Positions 45,601-53,641 are shown, numbered from the stretch's first letter. The stretch is 64,000 nucleotides of DNA from Sphingomonas sp. PP-CE-1A-559 (GCF_004340965.1 NZ_SLYA01000003.1:434001-498000), one strand, 5' to 3'. Translations and numbers: made by a program. Notes: generated from the sequence alone by a model not told the origin.

Positions 45601-45622
45601 GCATACCTATCGACAAGTATGC
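45601..45622. promoter_or_regulatory. candidate HxlR operator
   Basis: Perfect inverted repeat GCATAC-N10-GTATGC in the 85-base divergent gap between the SDR and the HxlR gene, ending 23 bases before the HxlR start. Symmetry, spacing (about one helical turn between arm centres) and position suit a dimeric winged-helix repressor. Confidence 0.55.
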
Positions 45623-45644
45623 ACCTTTTGGTAAGTACCGGGTT

Positions 45645-46001
45645 ATGACAATTGCGCCCCCGACTGACGGCTTCACCTGCGGCCTGGACGTCACGCTCCG
45701 CATCATCGCGGGAAAATGGAAACCGCTGATCCTGTATTTCCTGTTGCAGCGGCCCAACCGCTATGGGGAGCTTAAGCGTGCGGTGCGCGGCGTCAGCGAC
45801 AAGATGCTGATCCAGCAATTGAAGGAACTGGAGGCGGACGCCGTGCTGACGCGGACGGATCACCATGAGGTCCCGCCGCGGGTCGATTATACGCTGACGC
45901 CGATGGGCCGCAGCCTCGCTGAGGCGCTGGCGCCGCTGTGCACCTGGGGGACCGAGAACATGGCGGAGGTCACGCGCGTGTTCGCCGAGCGCGACAACTA
46001 G
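45645..46001 (+). CDS. HxlR family transcriptional regulator
   Basis: A 118-residue winged-helix DNA-binding protein of the HxlR (DUF24) type: IIAGKWKPLILYFLLQ, RYGELKRAVRGVSDKML, LKELEADAVLTR and the beta-wing VPPRVDYTLTPMG. A single Cys12 (FTCGLDV) is at the position often used for thiol or electrophile sensing in the family. It is divergent from the SDR gene, which it most likely controls. The longer antisense frames here are shadows. Confidence 0.92.
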   Translation: MTIAPPTDGFTCGLDVTLRIIAGKWKPLILYFLLQRPNRYGELKRAVRGVSDKMLIQQLKELEADAVLTRTDHHEVPPRVDYTLTPMGRSLAEALAPLCTWGTENMAEVTRVFAERDN

Positions 46002-46038
46002 CAGCGTCAGGCGGGCTGAACCCATACTCGCGCCGCGC

Positions 46039-46995
46039 CTAGGCCGCTTCGGCGCGGCGCGGCAATTTCCAGTTCGGGCGGACGAAATGGCAGGTGTAGC
46101 CGTTCGGCTTGCGCTCTAGGTAATCCTGATGCTCGGGCTCGGCCTCCCAGAAATCGCCGACCGGGGAGAGTTCGGTCACGACCTTGCCCGGCCATAGCCC
46201 CGATGCCTCGACGTCGGCGATCGTATCCTGCGCGACCGCCTTCTGATCGTCGTCGGTGTAGAAGATCGCGGAGCGGTAGCTCACACCGCGATCGTTGCCC
46301 TGCCGGTTGACCGTCGTCGGATCGTGTATCTGGAAGAAGAATTCGAGCAGCGTGCGGAAGTCGGTGCGCGCCGGATCGAAGACGATCTCGATCGCTTCGG
46401 CATGGTTGCCGTGGCGGCGGTACGTCGCATTGGCGATGTCCCCGCCCGAATAGCCGACCCGGGTCGAGACCACGCCCGGCAACGCGCGGATCAGGTCCTG
46501 CATCCCCCAGAAGCATCCGCCCGCGAGTACCGCACGTTCGGTCCTGGCCGGAACTTGCTCGACCTGATCGAGATACGCGGCATAGCCTTGCGCCACCATC
46601 TCCCCGCGCGGGACGAAGCGCAACGCCGCCGAATTTATGCAGTAGCGCAGGCCCCCGCGGCTTCGCGGACCGTCCTTGAAGAGGTGACCCAGGTGACTGT
46701 CGCCATGCGCCGAGCGAACTTCGGTACGCGGGATCAGCATCGACCAGTCGCGTTTGGCCTTGACGTTCGCCGGTTCGATCGGCCGCGTGAAGCTCGGCCA
46801 ACCGCAACCGGACTCGTATTTGTCGGCGCTGGCGAACAGCGGCTCGCCCGAGACGATGTCGACGTAGATCCCCGCGTCCTTGGTGTGCAGCAACGCGCCG
46901 GAACCGGGACGCTCGGTCGCATTCTCCTGCGTCACCCGGTATTGTTCGGGCGTCAGCGCGGCGACGGCATCTTCGGTCTTGCAGTAACTGGTCAT
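46039..46995 (-). CDS. msrBA: fused methionine sulfoxide reductase MsrB-MsrA
   Basis: A 318-residue fusion that repairs oxidised Met; MsrB (R-sulfoxide) is N-terminal and MsrA (S-sulfoxide) C-terminal. Msr[17 protein letters not shown] and [11 protein letters not shown] with catalytic Cys119. MsrA: GGCFWG with catalytic Cys161. The two CxxC pairs of zinc-containing MsrB are absent ([23 protein letters not shown]), so this is the zinc-free form. It has no signal peptide, so cytoplasmic. The start ATG 46995 is chosen at the MsrB N-terminus; longer frames run into the HNH gene. Confidence 0.95.
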   Translation of the reverse strand: MTSYCKTEDAVAALTPEQYRVTQENATERPGSGALLHTKDAGIYVDIVSGEPLFASADKYESGCGWPSFTRPIEPANVKAKRDWSMLIPRTEVRSAHGDSHLGHLFKDGPRSRGGLRYCINSAALRFVPRGEMVAQGYAAYLDQVEQVPARTERAVLAGGCFWGMQDLIRALPGVVSTRVGYSGGDIANATYRRHGNHAEAIEIVFDPARTDFRTLLEFFFQIHDPTTVNRQGNDRGVSYRSAIFYTDDDQKAVAQDTIADVEASGLWPGKVVTELSPVGDFWEAEPEHQDYLERKPNGYTCHFVRPNWKLPRRAEAA

Positions 46996-47072
46996 GGCGG
47001 CACTCCGTTGACCGGAATGTGGTGTGCCGTCATCTCGCTGTCGAGGTGCGGGCGCGCACCGCCGCCCTGCGA

Positions 47073-47411
47073 TCAGCGCTGTTTCTTGGTCAGCGTCGCA
47101 GTGAAATCGGGGTCCTTGTTCGCGACCCAGTCGACGAACTTGCGCACCGCCGGGTCGGCCAGCAGTCCCTCGACGTCCATGCCGTGGCGTTGCTGCTCGG
47201 AATTGGTGAAGTTCGCGGTCAGCGTCTGCTGGCAGATCGGATGCATCGGCACGACGTCGCGGCCGCCCCGGCTCTTGGGGACGGGATGGTGCCAGACGAT
47301 GGTCTTGCCGGTCGGGCGACCGCAAAGCCAGCACGCGACGACCGCGACGGGCGCGTCCTCCTCGGCCTGTGGATCTTCATAGGGACCGTGTTTCGAATGT
47401 TTGCGCGCCAT
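47073..47411 (-). CDS. HNH endonuclease family protein
   Basis: A 112-residue small protein with the zinc-linked HNH arrangement: CWLCGRP (CxxC), then [20 protein letters not shown], then [11 protein letters not shown] with the final metal-site residues. Such small HNH proteins are often orphan nucleases or DNA-processing proteins of unknown role. It lies 77 bases upstream of msrBA on the same strand. No partner gene is adjacent. Confidence 0.85.
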   Translation of the reverse strand: MARKHSKHGPYEDPQAEEDAPVAVVACWLCGRPTGKTIVWHHPVPKSRGGRDVVPMHPICQQTLTANFTNSEQQRHGMDVEGLLADPAVRKFVDWVANKDPDFTATLTKKQR

Positions 47412-47639
47412 GCGTCTGTCTCACGTCCCGATGATTGCGGTGCCTTCCTTAGCGGGGCGGGGGCCGTTGCGACAGCCGGCTGGTGCCGGCCGCGCACGGC
47501 AGGGCAAAGCCGATCGGGAGCGTTCGATCGTTCAGCGCGGCGGCCTTGATCGGGCAATGTAGCGCGCTAATACACGAACAGTAATCGGCAAAGACCGGCG
47601 AACAATCGTGAACCGCGGTAGAATATCCGAGGAGTAGGT

Positions 47640-48233
47640 ATGAGGCCGAATAATATTAAATGGTTTGTTCTCACGGGGGTAGCGGCATTCTTCGGCGTGA
47701 TATTCGGCATGACGGGGGCGCAATCCTTGTCCGGCGGCGCGGCGGTCGTGATTTTCGGAGGGTTGTTCGTCGCCGCCATCGCGTTCGTGATCTGGTCGCT
47801 GTCCGGCAACAGGGTCGGCAAGACTGCGCCGCCTGCCCTTGTTGCGGACGCGCGGACGCTTCGGCCGGCTGCGGGTAGCGCGCGGATCTATGTCGTGCGG
47901 CGCGGCTTCATGGGTGGCATGGCCGGTATGAAAATCGACATCCGCGGCGTCGCGTCGGGGCAGATCCGGATGAACCAGTTCGTCATGGCCGAGGTCCCGC
48001 CCGGCACGTACACCGTCGAGACCGCGATGGCGCGCAACGGCATCAAGCCGTCGAATTCTGAAACCACGCTGTCCGTGCAGGGCGGCGACGTCGTGGTGAT
48101 CCTGGCGATGCTGAAGGTCCAGTCGCTGCACTCGACGACCACGCAGGAGCGGATCGTCGGCACGGAAGCGCAAACCGCCGTCGCCACGACCAAGATGATC
48201 GAATGGACCAACCGATCGGCTTCGGTCGCATAG
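47640..48233 (+). CDS. two-helix membrane protein with DUF2846-like domain
   Basis: A 197-residue protein. Two predicted membrane helices (IKWFVLTGVAAFFGVIFGM; AAVVIFGGLFVAAIAFVIW) are followed by a ~130-residue beta-rich soluble domain. The segment ARIYVVRRGFMGGMAGMKID and EVPPGTYTVE resemble DUF2846-type domains, but I do not assign a function. GGAG with a short spacer precedes the ATG. Divergent from the HNH gene. Confidence 0.7.
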   Translation: MRPNNIKWFVLTGVAAFFGVIFGMTGAQSLSGGAAVVIFGGLFVAAIAFVIWSLSGNRVGKTAPPALVADARTLRPAAGSARIYVVRRGFMGGMAGMKIDIRGVASGQIRMNQFVMAEVPPGTYTVETAMARNGIKPSNSETTLSVQGGDVVVILAMLKVQSLHSTTTQERIVGTEAQTAVATTKMIEWTNRSASVA

Positions 48234-48258
48234 CCGCGTGAAGGCGCCGTCCCGTGAA

Positions 48259-48284
48259 GCTGCCGGCTTGCACCGCTCGGCAGC
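48259..48284. terminator. weak hairpin between convergent genes
   Basis: GCTGCCG (48259-48265) pairs with CGGCAGC (48278-48284) with a 12-base loop, in the 87-base gap between the membrane protein and the convergent PilZ gene. No T-run; a possible transcript end only. Confidence 0.35.
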
Positions 48285-48320
48285 ACGGCGCGCCGGAAAC
48301 CGTCGTTCCCCGCAGGCGCG

Positions 48321-48812
48321 TCAGCTCACCGCGCCGGCGAGCACGTCGACGGTCGTGCCGAGGGGAGCCACCAGCGCCTGGTAACAGGACATGGCCGCGA
48401 AGCAGGCGATACCTGCGCCGATGATCGCGAGGCAGACGAACTGGAATGCCGATGCGCGGCGTTTGGTACGGTCGGTCTGCTCGACGATCCGCCGGACGGA
48501 CTGTTCGCGCTTCATCGCGCGGCGGTCGGCGTCGGCGGCGGGGGGGCGATGTTTCAGGACGGGTTCGCTCAACAATGCGGCAAGGCTGATCGGGTCCTGC
48601 GTCCTTACGCCGAAGCGGCTGCCGCCGTTCCACACCACGCGACCAATGATGACGAGGGTCCCGCGGCGGATATCGACATAGGTGCCGAGGATCGGCGGTT
48701 CGCTGCTCGATACGAGCAGGCCCTTGTCGGACACGTCATGAATGCATCCGTTCGACCATTTGCCGCCGACATTCATGCGACAGGGAACCGAGAGTTCCTT
48801 CAAAGCGCGCAA
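48321..48812 (-). CDS. PilZ domain protein with C-terminal TM helix
   Basis: A 163-residue protein. The N-terminal PilZ domain (c-di-GMP binding) shows VPCRMNV and the DVSDKG signature of the (D/N)xSxxG box near residues 26-31, then GTYVDI and GRVVWNGGSRFGVR. The C-terminal part is a charged linker (RPPAADADRRAMKREQS) and one membrane helix (FVCLAIIGAGIACFAAMSC). It is probably a c-di-GMP effector at the inner membrane; the partner is unknown. Confidence 0.85.
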   Translation of the reverse strand: MRALKELSVPCRMNVGGKWSNGCIHDVSDKGLLVSSSEPPILGTYVDIRRGTLVIIGRVVWNGGSRFGVRTQDPISLAALLSEPVLKHRPPAADADRRAMKREQSVRRIVEQTDRTKRRASAFQFVCLAIIGAGIACFAAMSCYQALVAPLGTTVDVLAGAVS

Positions 48813-49048
48813 TTCTCATCCGATCTGGTTGGATCATCGTCCAGAATGCGTATCCCGGTGTCGAAGCGCACCCAATCCGGGAAATATACCGAGACGCGTC
48901 ATGCATTGCCGTCAGCGCCGAGGATGACGAGCGAGATCGGTCGGCGCGCATCGACCGAATAGCGGTCCCAGCATTCCAGCGGCCGCCGACCGCATCGCCC
49001 GAATCCACATCAAGCTTACCCATCCGGTGGTCCGATCGACCGCGCGGA

Positions 49049-49633
49049 TTACCGTGCGAGTGCGATCAGCTGGGCGATGCCGTTGGTGCCGGTCTTCGCG
49101 ACGATCGCGGCACGGTGATCCTCCACCGTCTTCGGACTGATATCGAGCGCGGCGGCAATCGCCTGGTTGTTGTGGCCCTTCACTAGCAGGTCGAACACCT
49201 GGCGCTGCCGCGGCGTCAGCCCCGCGGTCCGGGCGAGTGCCGAGCGTTGCGCCTTGGACCAGGCGACCCCCTCGGCTATGGCGGCGAGCAACCGGTCCTC
49301 GTCGATCGGCTTTTCGAGATAGTCGAGGCCGCCATAGCGACGCACCGAATCCACCGCGTTGGCGGTCGTCGGCCATGCGGTCATGAAGATGATGGCGACC
49401 GCGGGGTCGAGCAGGCGGACGCGGTCGGCAAAGTCGAACCCGTCGATCTTGCCCATCATCACGTCGGTGACGATGCAGTGCGCCGGCGCGCGCTCGTACA
49501 CCTTCAGCAACGGGGCGGGATCCAGGAACGGTTCCGCGACATGACCGTGCCGGCGAAGCAGCCGTGCGACCGCCGCGCCGAGGTCCTGGTCGTCATCGAC
49601 GACATACACCATGCCGCTCGCCGTATCGGTCAT
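49049..49633 (-). CDS. FixJ-type response regulator
   Basis: A 194-residue two-domain regulator. The receiver domain has VVDDDQ (acidic pocket), Asp57 in TDVMMGK as phosphoacceptor, Thr85 in FMTAW and Lys108 in LEKPI. The C-terminal LuxR/FixJ HTH is LTPRQRQVFDLLVKGHNNQA, ISPKTVEDHRAAI. The start ATG 49633 overlaps the kinase stop by four bases (ATGA), so kinase and regulator form one operon. A longer frame starts within the kinase. Confidence 0.95.
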   Translation of the reverse strand: MTDTASGMVYVVDDDQDLGAAVARLLRRHGHVAEPFLDPAPLLKVYERAPAHCIVTDVMMGKIDGFDFADRVRLLDPAVAIIFMTAWPTTANAVDSVRRYGGLDYLEKPIDEDRLLAAIAEGVAWSKAQRSALARTAGLTPRQRQVFDLLVKGHNNQAIAAALDISPKTVEDHRAAIVAKTGTNGIAQLIALAR

Positions 49634-51237
49634 TCGGGCTCTCCAACGAGCGGAAGGGCAATGGTCGCGCGCGTGTTTCCGGCGGTATCGGTGACGCGCG
49701 ACAGGGTGCCCCCATGCGCCTCGACGATCGCGCGGGCGACGAGCGTGCCGACGCCCATCCCGGGCTGCTCGGGGCGGGTCGAGCGCGATCCGTTCACGAC
49801 CACTAGCTCGACGCCTCGGTGCGTGCGGGTCACGCCGAGCGTCACGGTGCCGTTGCCACAAGCCTGGACCGCGTTGCGCACCAGGTTGACGATCGCCTGC
49901 GCCAGCTCGACTTCCTGCGCGAGGATGACGAGGTCGGGCGCGACGGCGTCGATCGACAGCGTGACACCGTGCGATTTCGCCTCGGGCCGGGCCAGCGCCG
50001 CGACGGTGTCGATCAGCGTCGCGAGCGGCAGGGGCGTCGGCACGTCGACCGTCCGCCCACCGAACCGCCGGAGCCGGCGGACCAGCGTCGACAACGCGGC
50101 GGCCTTGCGATCGATCAGCGCAGCAGTGGTCGCGATCTCGATATCGGCCGAGACGGTCAGCTCGTGCAGATGCTTGGCCTCGATCGCCAGCGTCGAGAGC
50201 GGCTGGCTGATCTCGTGGATGACCGCCACCGACATCGCCCGCAACGTCTTCAGCCGTTCGGCCTGGAACAACAGGCGATCGCGGCGTTCGAGATCAACCC
50301 GCACCCTGGCCTGCGCGTCGGCGAAGCTGCCAGCCAGGTACCCGACGACCATGATCGAGGCGAGGCTCATGTGCAGCGCAAGGCGCCCGCCCATGTCCAT
50401 CGGCATCGCGGTCTGCGGCAGGACCATCGCCGCGACGACGACGATCGCCAGCCAGCTCGCCAGTCGCCCGAACCGCAGCCCGATCCACGCGACCGCGAGC
50501 AGGACGGGGGTATGCGGCGTGCCCAGACCGATCCGCGCGAGCAGGATCTCGATCGCGAACGACGCGACCAGGATCACCACGGCCTCTGCGACCGACGCCA
50601 TGCTCGGGCGTCCGGGCCGCAATGTGCCGCCCGTCGCAAGGTCCGCCACCCAGAGCAGGGGCGGCGCCAGCAGCAGGACGCCGAGCAGGTCGCCGACGAC
50701 GAACCCGGTCAGCGACGTCACCGTCTCGCGCAGTCCGGACACACCGGTGAGATCGGGGCGTAGCAACGACCAGGGCAGCGCGGTCAACGCAGCGGCGGCG
50801 GGCGCGCCGACCGAGGCGAGGCCGAGCGGCATGGGCGCAACGCTCATGCTCGTCTGCGCACGATCCGCCATCGTCCGGACCAGCAGCACGATCAGGCCAT
50901 AGACCAGCGGCGGACGAATCACGCCGATCAGCGCGGTCAGCCATCCCGCCGACCGCGGATCGATCACGCCGGTGCCAATCTGCACGAGGATCTCGGTCAC
51001 GATGATCGCAAGGGTCAATCGCGGCCCGCGCCGCCACAGCAGCGCGATGCGGAAGCCGGCAGCGGGATACAGCAGCGAATAGAAACCGCGCCCGCCCCAT
51101 TCGGCGGCGATATGATGCGCCGCCAGGAACGCGAGCGCATACCCGACCAGCCAGGGCAGGTCGGCGACCGTCGGCAGGGCGGCGATGGCGCGGGCGGGGG
51201 TACGGGGCTCTACGAAGGGCTTGGCGAGCGTCGTCAT
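49630..51237 (-). CDS. MASE1-domain sensor histidine kinase
   Basis: A 535-residue inner-membrane sensor kinase. The first ~300 residues are MASE1-like with about eight helices (for example PWLVGYALAFLAAHHIAAEW). The dimerisation box has the phosphoacceptor His341 (VIHEISQPLSTL). The HATPase has an N box (NLVRNAVQA, Asn455) and a G2 box (GMGVG, 493-497). The G1 box reads VVNGSRS: Asn482 stands where Asp of DxGxG normally contacts ATP. Pairs with the FixJ-type regulator downstream; the signal is unknown. Confidence 0.9.
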   Translation of the reverse strand: MTTLAKPFVEPRTPARAIAALPTVADLPWLVGYALAFLAAHHIAAEWGGRGFYSLLYPAAGFRIALLWRRGPRLTLAIIVTEILVQIGTGVIDPRSAGWLTALIGVIRPPLVYGLIVLLVRTMADRAQTSMSVAPMPLGLASVGAPAAAALTALPWSLLRPDLTGVSGLRETVTSLTGFVVGDLLGVLLLAPPLLWVADLATGGTLRPGRPSMASVAEAVVILVASFAIEILLARIGLGTPHTPVLLAVAWIGLRFGRLASWLAIVVVAAMVLPQTAMPMDMGGRLALHMSLASIMVVGYLAGSFADAQARVRVDLERRDRLLFQAERLKTLRAMSVAVIHEISQPLSTLAIEAKHLHELTVSADIEIATTAALIDRKAAALSTLVRRLRRFGGRTVDVPTPLPLATLIDTVAALARPEAKSHGVTLSIDAVAPDLVILAQEVELAQAIVNLVRNAVQACGNGTVTLGVTRTHRGVELVVVNGSRSTRPEQPGMGVGTLVARAIVEAHGGTLSRVTDTAGNTRATIALPLVGEPE

Positions 51238-51298
51238 TACGGCCTCCCTGCCAGATCGAAACGCCGCAGCCTATCCGGGCGTATCCCGGAATGCGATC

Positions 51299-51472
51299 CT
51301 AGGCGGAAGGTGGCACGCCGCGATCGCTCGGCGGCAAATCCCAATAGGGCGGATCGCCGAACGAACCCCTGAGGCTCTGGGTCAGGGCGGCAATCTTCAC
51401 CGATGCGCTGCGCTCCAGTGGATAGGCGATGTAGAGCTCGGCACTCGGGCGCGCAGCCCATAACGATCCTGA
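51299..51472 (-). pseudogene. LysR-type regulator C-terminal remnant
   Basis: The minus-strand frame between a TAG (51473-51475) and a second TAG (51299-51301) encodes about 57 residues including LWAARPSAELYIAYPLERSA and IAALTQSLRGSFGDPPYWD. This resembles the C-terminal end of LysR-family effector domains (LY-x-YP-x-R pattern near the end). It has no start codon, HTH or effector core and continues the frame of the adjacent GST fragment beyond its stop. I read it as a leftover of a deleted gene; moderate confidence. Confidence 0.5.
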
Positions 51473-51631
51473 CTAGCGCGTCGGTTGCGACCCCGAATGC
51501 CAACGGTCCTCCAGATATTCCAGAACGATCGTCGATTCGAACACGGTCGCGCCGTCGATCAGCAGCGCCAGCACCTCGCCGCGTGGATTGGAGGACATCG
51601 GGTGATCGTAGAGCCGCAATACGGGCGTCAC
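51473..51631 (-). pseudogene. truncated, internally deleted GST N-terminus
   Basis: A 52-codon frame starts GTG, overlapping the ohrR stop by four bases. It reads VLRLYDHPMSSN, the first strand and active-site loop of a GST, joined directly to PRGEVLALLIDG, VFESTIVLEYLEDRW, the later strands and Ser-containing helix. Some 35-40 residues between SSN and PRGEV are missing in-frame, and the C-terminal helical domain is absent. It cannot form a normal GST and is best called a remnant. Confidence 0.7.
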
Positions 51632-52092
51632 TGCGTTACCGGGCGGTCGCCGGCGAGCGCACGCCGCAGTGCCGCGACCTCCACGTTCAGGGCGGCGAGT
51701 CGATCCGGCGTCATGCCGGACCGCTCGACGATCAGCGGGCCGAGGCACCCGGTCTCCGTCCACCGCGCTTTGCCGGTCTCGGTCAGCCGTACGCGCACCT
51801 GTCGCTCATCGGCGGGGTTGCGGATGCGCGTGACCAGCCCTGCCGCCTCCAGCCGTTTCGCCAACGGCGTGATCGTGCTCGGTTCGAGTGCCAACCGTTC
51901 GGCGATCGCGCCGATCGAACAGCCATCCTCGGCTTCGTTAAGGGTCTGGAGGACGAGAAACTGCGGATAGGTGATGCCGAGCCGGTCGAGCGCGGGCTTG
52001 TACGCACGATTGATCGCGATCGTCGCGGCATACAGCGAAAAGCAGAGCTGGTCGTCGAGGGGCAGGGGATCGGACAGGGCAGGCTCCTTCAC
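51628..52092 (-). CDS. ohrR: OhrR-type MarR regulator
   Basis: A 154-residue MarR-family winged-helix repressor. The N-terminal DDQLCFSLYAA places Cys17 at the peroxide-sensing position of OhrR. ITYPQFLVLQTLNEAEDGCS and IAERLALEPSTITPLAKRLE form the HTH; the wing has RNPADERQVRVRL. Oxidation of Cys17 by organic hydroperoxides would release it from DNA. Divergent from ohr with two palindromic sites between. The GST remnant overlaps its stop. Confidence 0.94.
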   Translation of the reverse strand: MKEPALSDPLPLDDQLCFSLYAATIAINRAYKPALDRLGITYPQFLVLQTLNEAEDGCSIGAIAERLALEPSTITPLAKRLEAAGLVTRIRNPADERQVRVRLTETGKARWTETGCLGPLIVERSGMTPDRLAALNVEVAALRRALAGDRPVTQ

Positions 52093-52110
52093 GCACGACC
52101 GTACATAAAA

Positions 52111-52175
52111 TTGCTTATCGCGGCAAATCTTACTGGACTTCGGTACCGTCTTCGCCTAATTAGTTATCGCGATAA
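52111..52175. promoter_or_regulatory. candidate OhrR operators
   Basis: Two related sites lie in the ohrR-ohr divergent gap. TTATCGCGATAA (52164-52175) is a perfect 12-base palindrome 19 bases before the ohr ATG. TTGCTTATCGCGGCAA (52111-52126) shares TTATCGCG and has TTGC/GCAA ends. The closer one would block the ohr promoter or start region, the other the ohrR promoter. Confidence 0.6.
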
Positions 52176-52194
52176 GAAATATGGAGATTTTAGC

Positions 52195-52620
52195 ATGTCC
52201 GTCGATGTAAAATACACCACCGAAGCCACCGCAACCGGCGGCCGCGACGGCCATGCACGGTCGCAGGACGGCCGGTTCGACGTCGCGCTCTCGACGCCGA
52301 AGGAACTGGGCGGCGCAGGCGGCGACGGCAGCAACCCAGAGCAGCTGTTCGCAGCCGGCTATTCCGCGTGCTTCATCGGCGCACTGAGGGTCGCTAGCCA
52401 GCAGTTGAAGGTGAAGCTGCCCGACGACGTCGCCGTCACCGCCAAGGTCGGGATCGGCCCGCGTTCGGCTGGCGGTTTCGGAATTACCACCGACCTGACC
52501 GTGTCGCTGCCAGGCATCGACCGCGCCGAAGCGCAGCGTCTGGTCGATGCCGCACACGAGATCTGCCCCTATTCGAACGCCACGCGCGGCAATGTCGATG
52601 TCGGCCTGACGCTCGCTTGA
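52195..52620 (+). CDS. ohr: organic hydroperoxide reductase Ohr
   Basis: A 141-residue OsmC/Ohr-family thiol peroxidase that reduces organic hydroperoxides, usually using lipoyl groups as reductant. The catalytic cysteines are Cys59 (GYSACFIGAL) and Cys124 (EICPYSNATRGN); NPEQLFAAGY and LPDDVAVTAKVGIGP are typical. GGAG lies eight bases before the ATG. Divergent from ohrR, with palindromic operators between and a hairpin terminator after it. Confidence 0.97.
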   Translation: MSVDVKYTTEATATGGRDGHARSQDGRFDVALSTPKELGGAGGDGSNPEQLFAAGYSACFIGALRVASQQLKVKLPDDVAVTAKVGIGPRSAGGFGITTDLTVSLPGIDRAEAQRLVDAAHEICPYSNATRGNVDVGLTLA

Positions 52621-52633
52621 AGGTGAGGCCCTG

Positions 52634-52670
52634 ACGGTCGGGCGGCACGTTTTCTGCCCGACCGTATTTA
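52634..52670 (+). terminator. ohr terminator
   Basis: A 10-base perfect stem, ACGGTCGGGC (52634-52643) and GCCCGACCGT (52656-52665), with a 12-base loop, followed by ATTTA. It lies 13 bases after the ohr stop and fits an intrinsic terminator. Confidence 0.75.
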
Positions 52671-52933
52671 ATTGGCAGCAAGACCAAGTCGCTGACGTCG
52701 AGCGGCCTTTTAGTCACATCCGATGCGTGTTGACATTAATGGTCACGGCTCCGATGTAATTTGCATGTACGCTCCTGCGACACATAAGCGTTTCCTCGAC
52801 CATTCGGGTCAACTCGCCGCACGCGGTTAGCCCGAGCTCGCGGTTGTTCGCCGTTCGAGTTCGGGCTTTATTCGATCTGACCTTTGGGACGTGCTCTGCG
52901 CGCCCATGATCTCGAGTAAACGGAAACCGCACA
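52671..52933. other. gene-free stretch with stem-loop plus T-rich tail
   Basis: No convincing gene. AGCCCGAGCTCG (52829-52840) pairs with CGAGTTCGGGCT (52856-52867, one G:T), followed by TTATT. This looks like the intrinsic terminator of a short plus-strand transcript begun after the ohr terminator, or of an unseen small RNA. The stem is 63 bases before the next GTG, so it would not end the preceding ohr transcript. Confidence 0.4.
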
Positions 52934-53218
52934 GTGTCGGAACAGAACCCTGATAAAGATAGTCGCCCTTTGGCGGACCATGACGTCGAACTGGAGGATC
53001 GCGCCTTGCAACCCTTCCTGAGAATGAGGCCGAAGCATTTTTTCTCGAACCAGTTCGAGCTGGAGATCGTCGAAAACTATTCTGCCGATGATGGCGATCG
53101 TCGCGCTCGCAAGCAGCCGAACTGGTTGAACCGCTTCATCGATGTGAATCTTGTCCTCATGATCCTCGTGATCGGCGTGCCAATCCTTTTATATTGCATC
53201 GTCGCCTCGGCGAAATAG
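52934..53218 (+). CDS. hypothetical single-helix membrane protein
   Basis: A 94-residue frame starting GTG. It is acidic at the start (SEQNPDKDSRPLADHDVELE), basic in the middle (DGDRRARKQPNWLNRF) and ends with one predicted C-terminal membrane helix (VNLVLMILVIGVPILLYCIV). No family is recognised. Topology suggests a tail-anchored inner-membrane protein with a cytoplasmic N-terminus. The ribosome-binding site is weak (ACGGAAA). The reading is plausible but could be chance. Confidence 0.45.
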   Translation: MSEQNPDKDSRPLADHDVELEDRALQPFLRMRPKHFFSNQFELEIVENYSADDGDRRARKQPNWLNRFIDVNLVLMILVIGVPILLYCIVASAK

Positions 53219-53641
53219 GCGCCGGACTTACGGTACAGGACTGTTCGCGACGATGTCGCGGGCAGTCCGCGAGTGACAGAATAGCCGGCGACTTGCCGCA
53301 AAATCCGTGTCGATAAACTAGTAACGGTAGTTGCTCACCGGGCTCCCCGCGCTGCCTGTCCGTGATAGGTAAGGATGTAATACGTTTAATGCGGCGTGAT
53401 ATCGCCGGGTCGGGCACGCAATTCCGGCACGTTGCAAAGAAATGATGATCTACTCCGACATCTACGATGTGGCGCCGAAGTTGCGACGAAGCCCAGCCAG
53501 TATCAGTCAAACCGATTATATTTATGTCGGACGATGAACAAAATGTAATGATGCACGTATGTTAAACACCTGGTGTTCAATTTCATACAAATATAGTAGG
53601 CGCCTGCCAGCAGGGGTGCATTACGAATTCAAGGACATACC
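53219..53641. other. gene-free, relatively AT-rich region upstream of mucR
   Basis: A 423-base region with lower GC than its surroundings, especially 53490-53610. No gene was recognised. AACACC-T-GGTGTT (53565-53577) is a 13-base palindrome 64 bases before the MucR start and is a candidate operator. AT-rich tracts and T-A steps in the same part suit binding by MucR itself (inference). Confidence 0.45.

Noticed and set aside
44688..46025. A long N-terminal extension of the DUF885 gene across the SDR gene
   Set aside because: The open frame runs through the SDR coding region in another frame; the signal peptide and AAGGA site place the start at TTG 44687.
48736..49023. A 95-codon minus-strand frame between the PilZ gene and the response regulator
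   Set aside because: No family, low similarity to real codon use in the neighbours, and it overlaps the PilZ start region; insufficient to call.
52714..52932. A 72-codon minus-strand frame in the ohr-membrane protein gap
   Set aside because: It covers the stem-loop and lacks any recognisable feature or ribosome-binding site.
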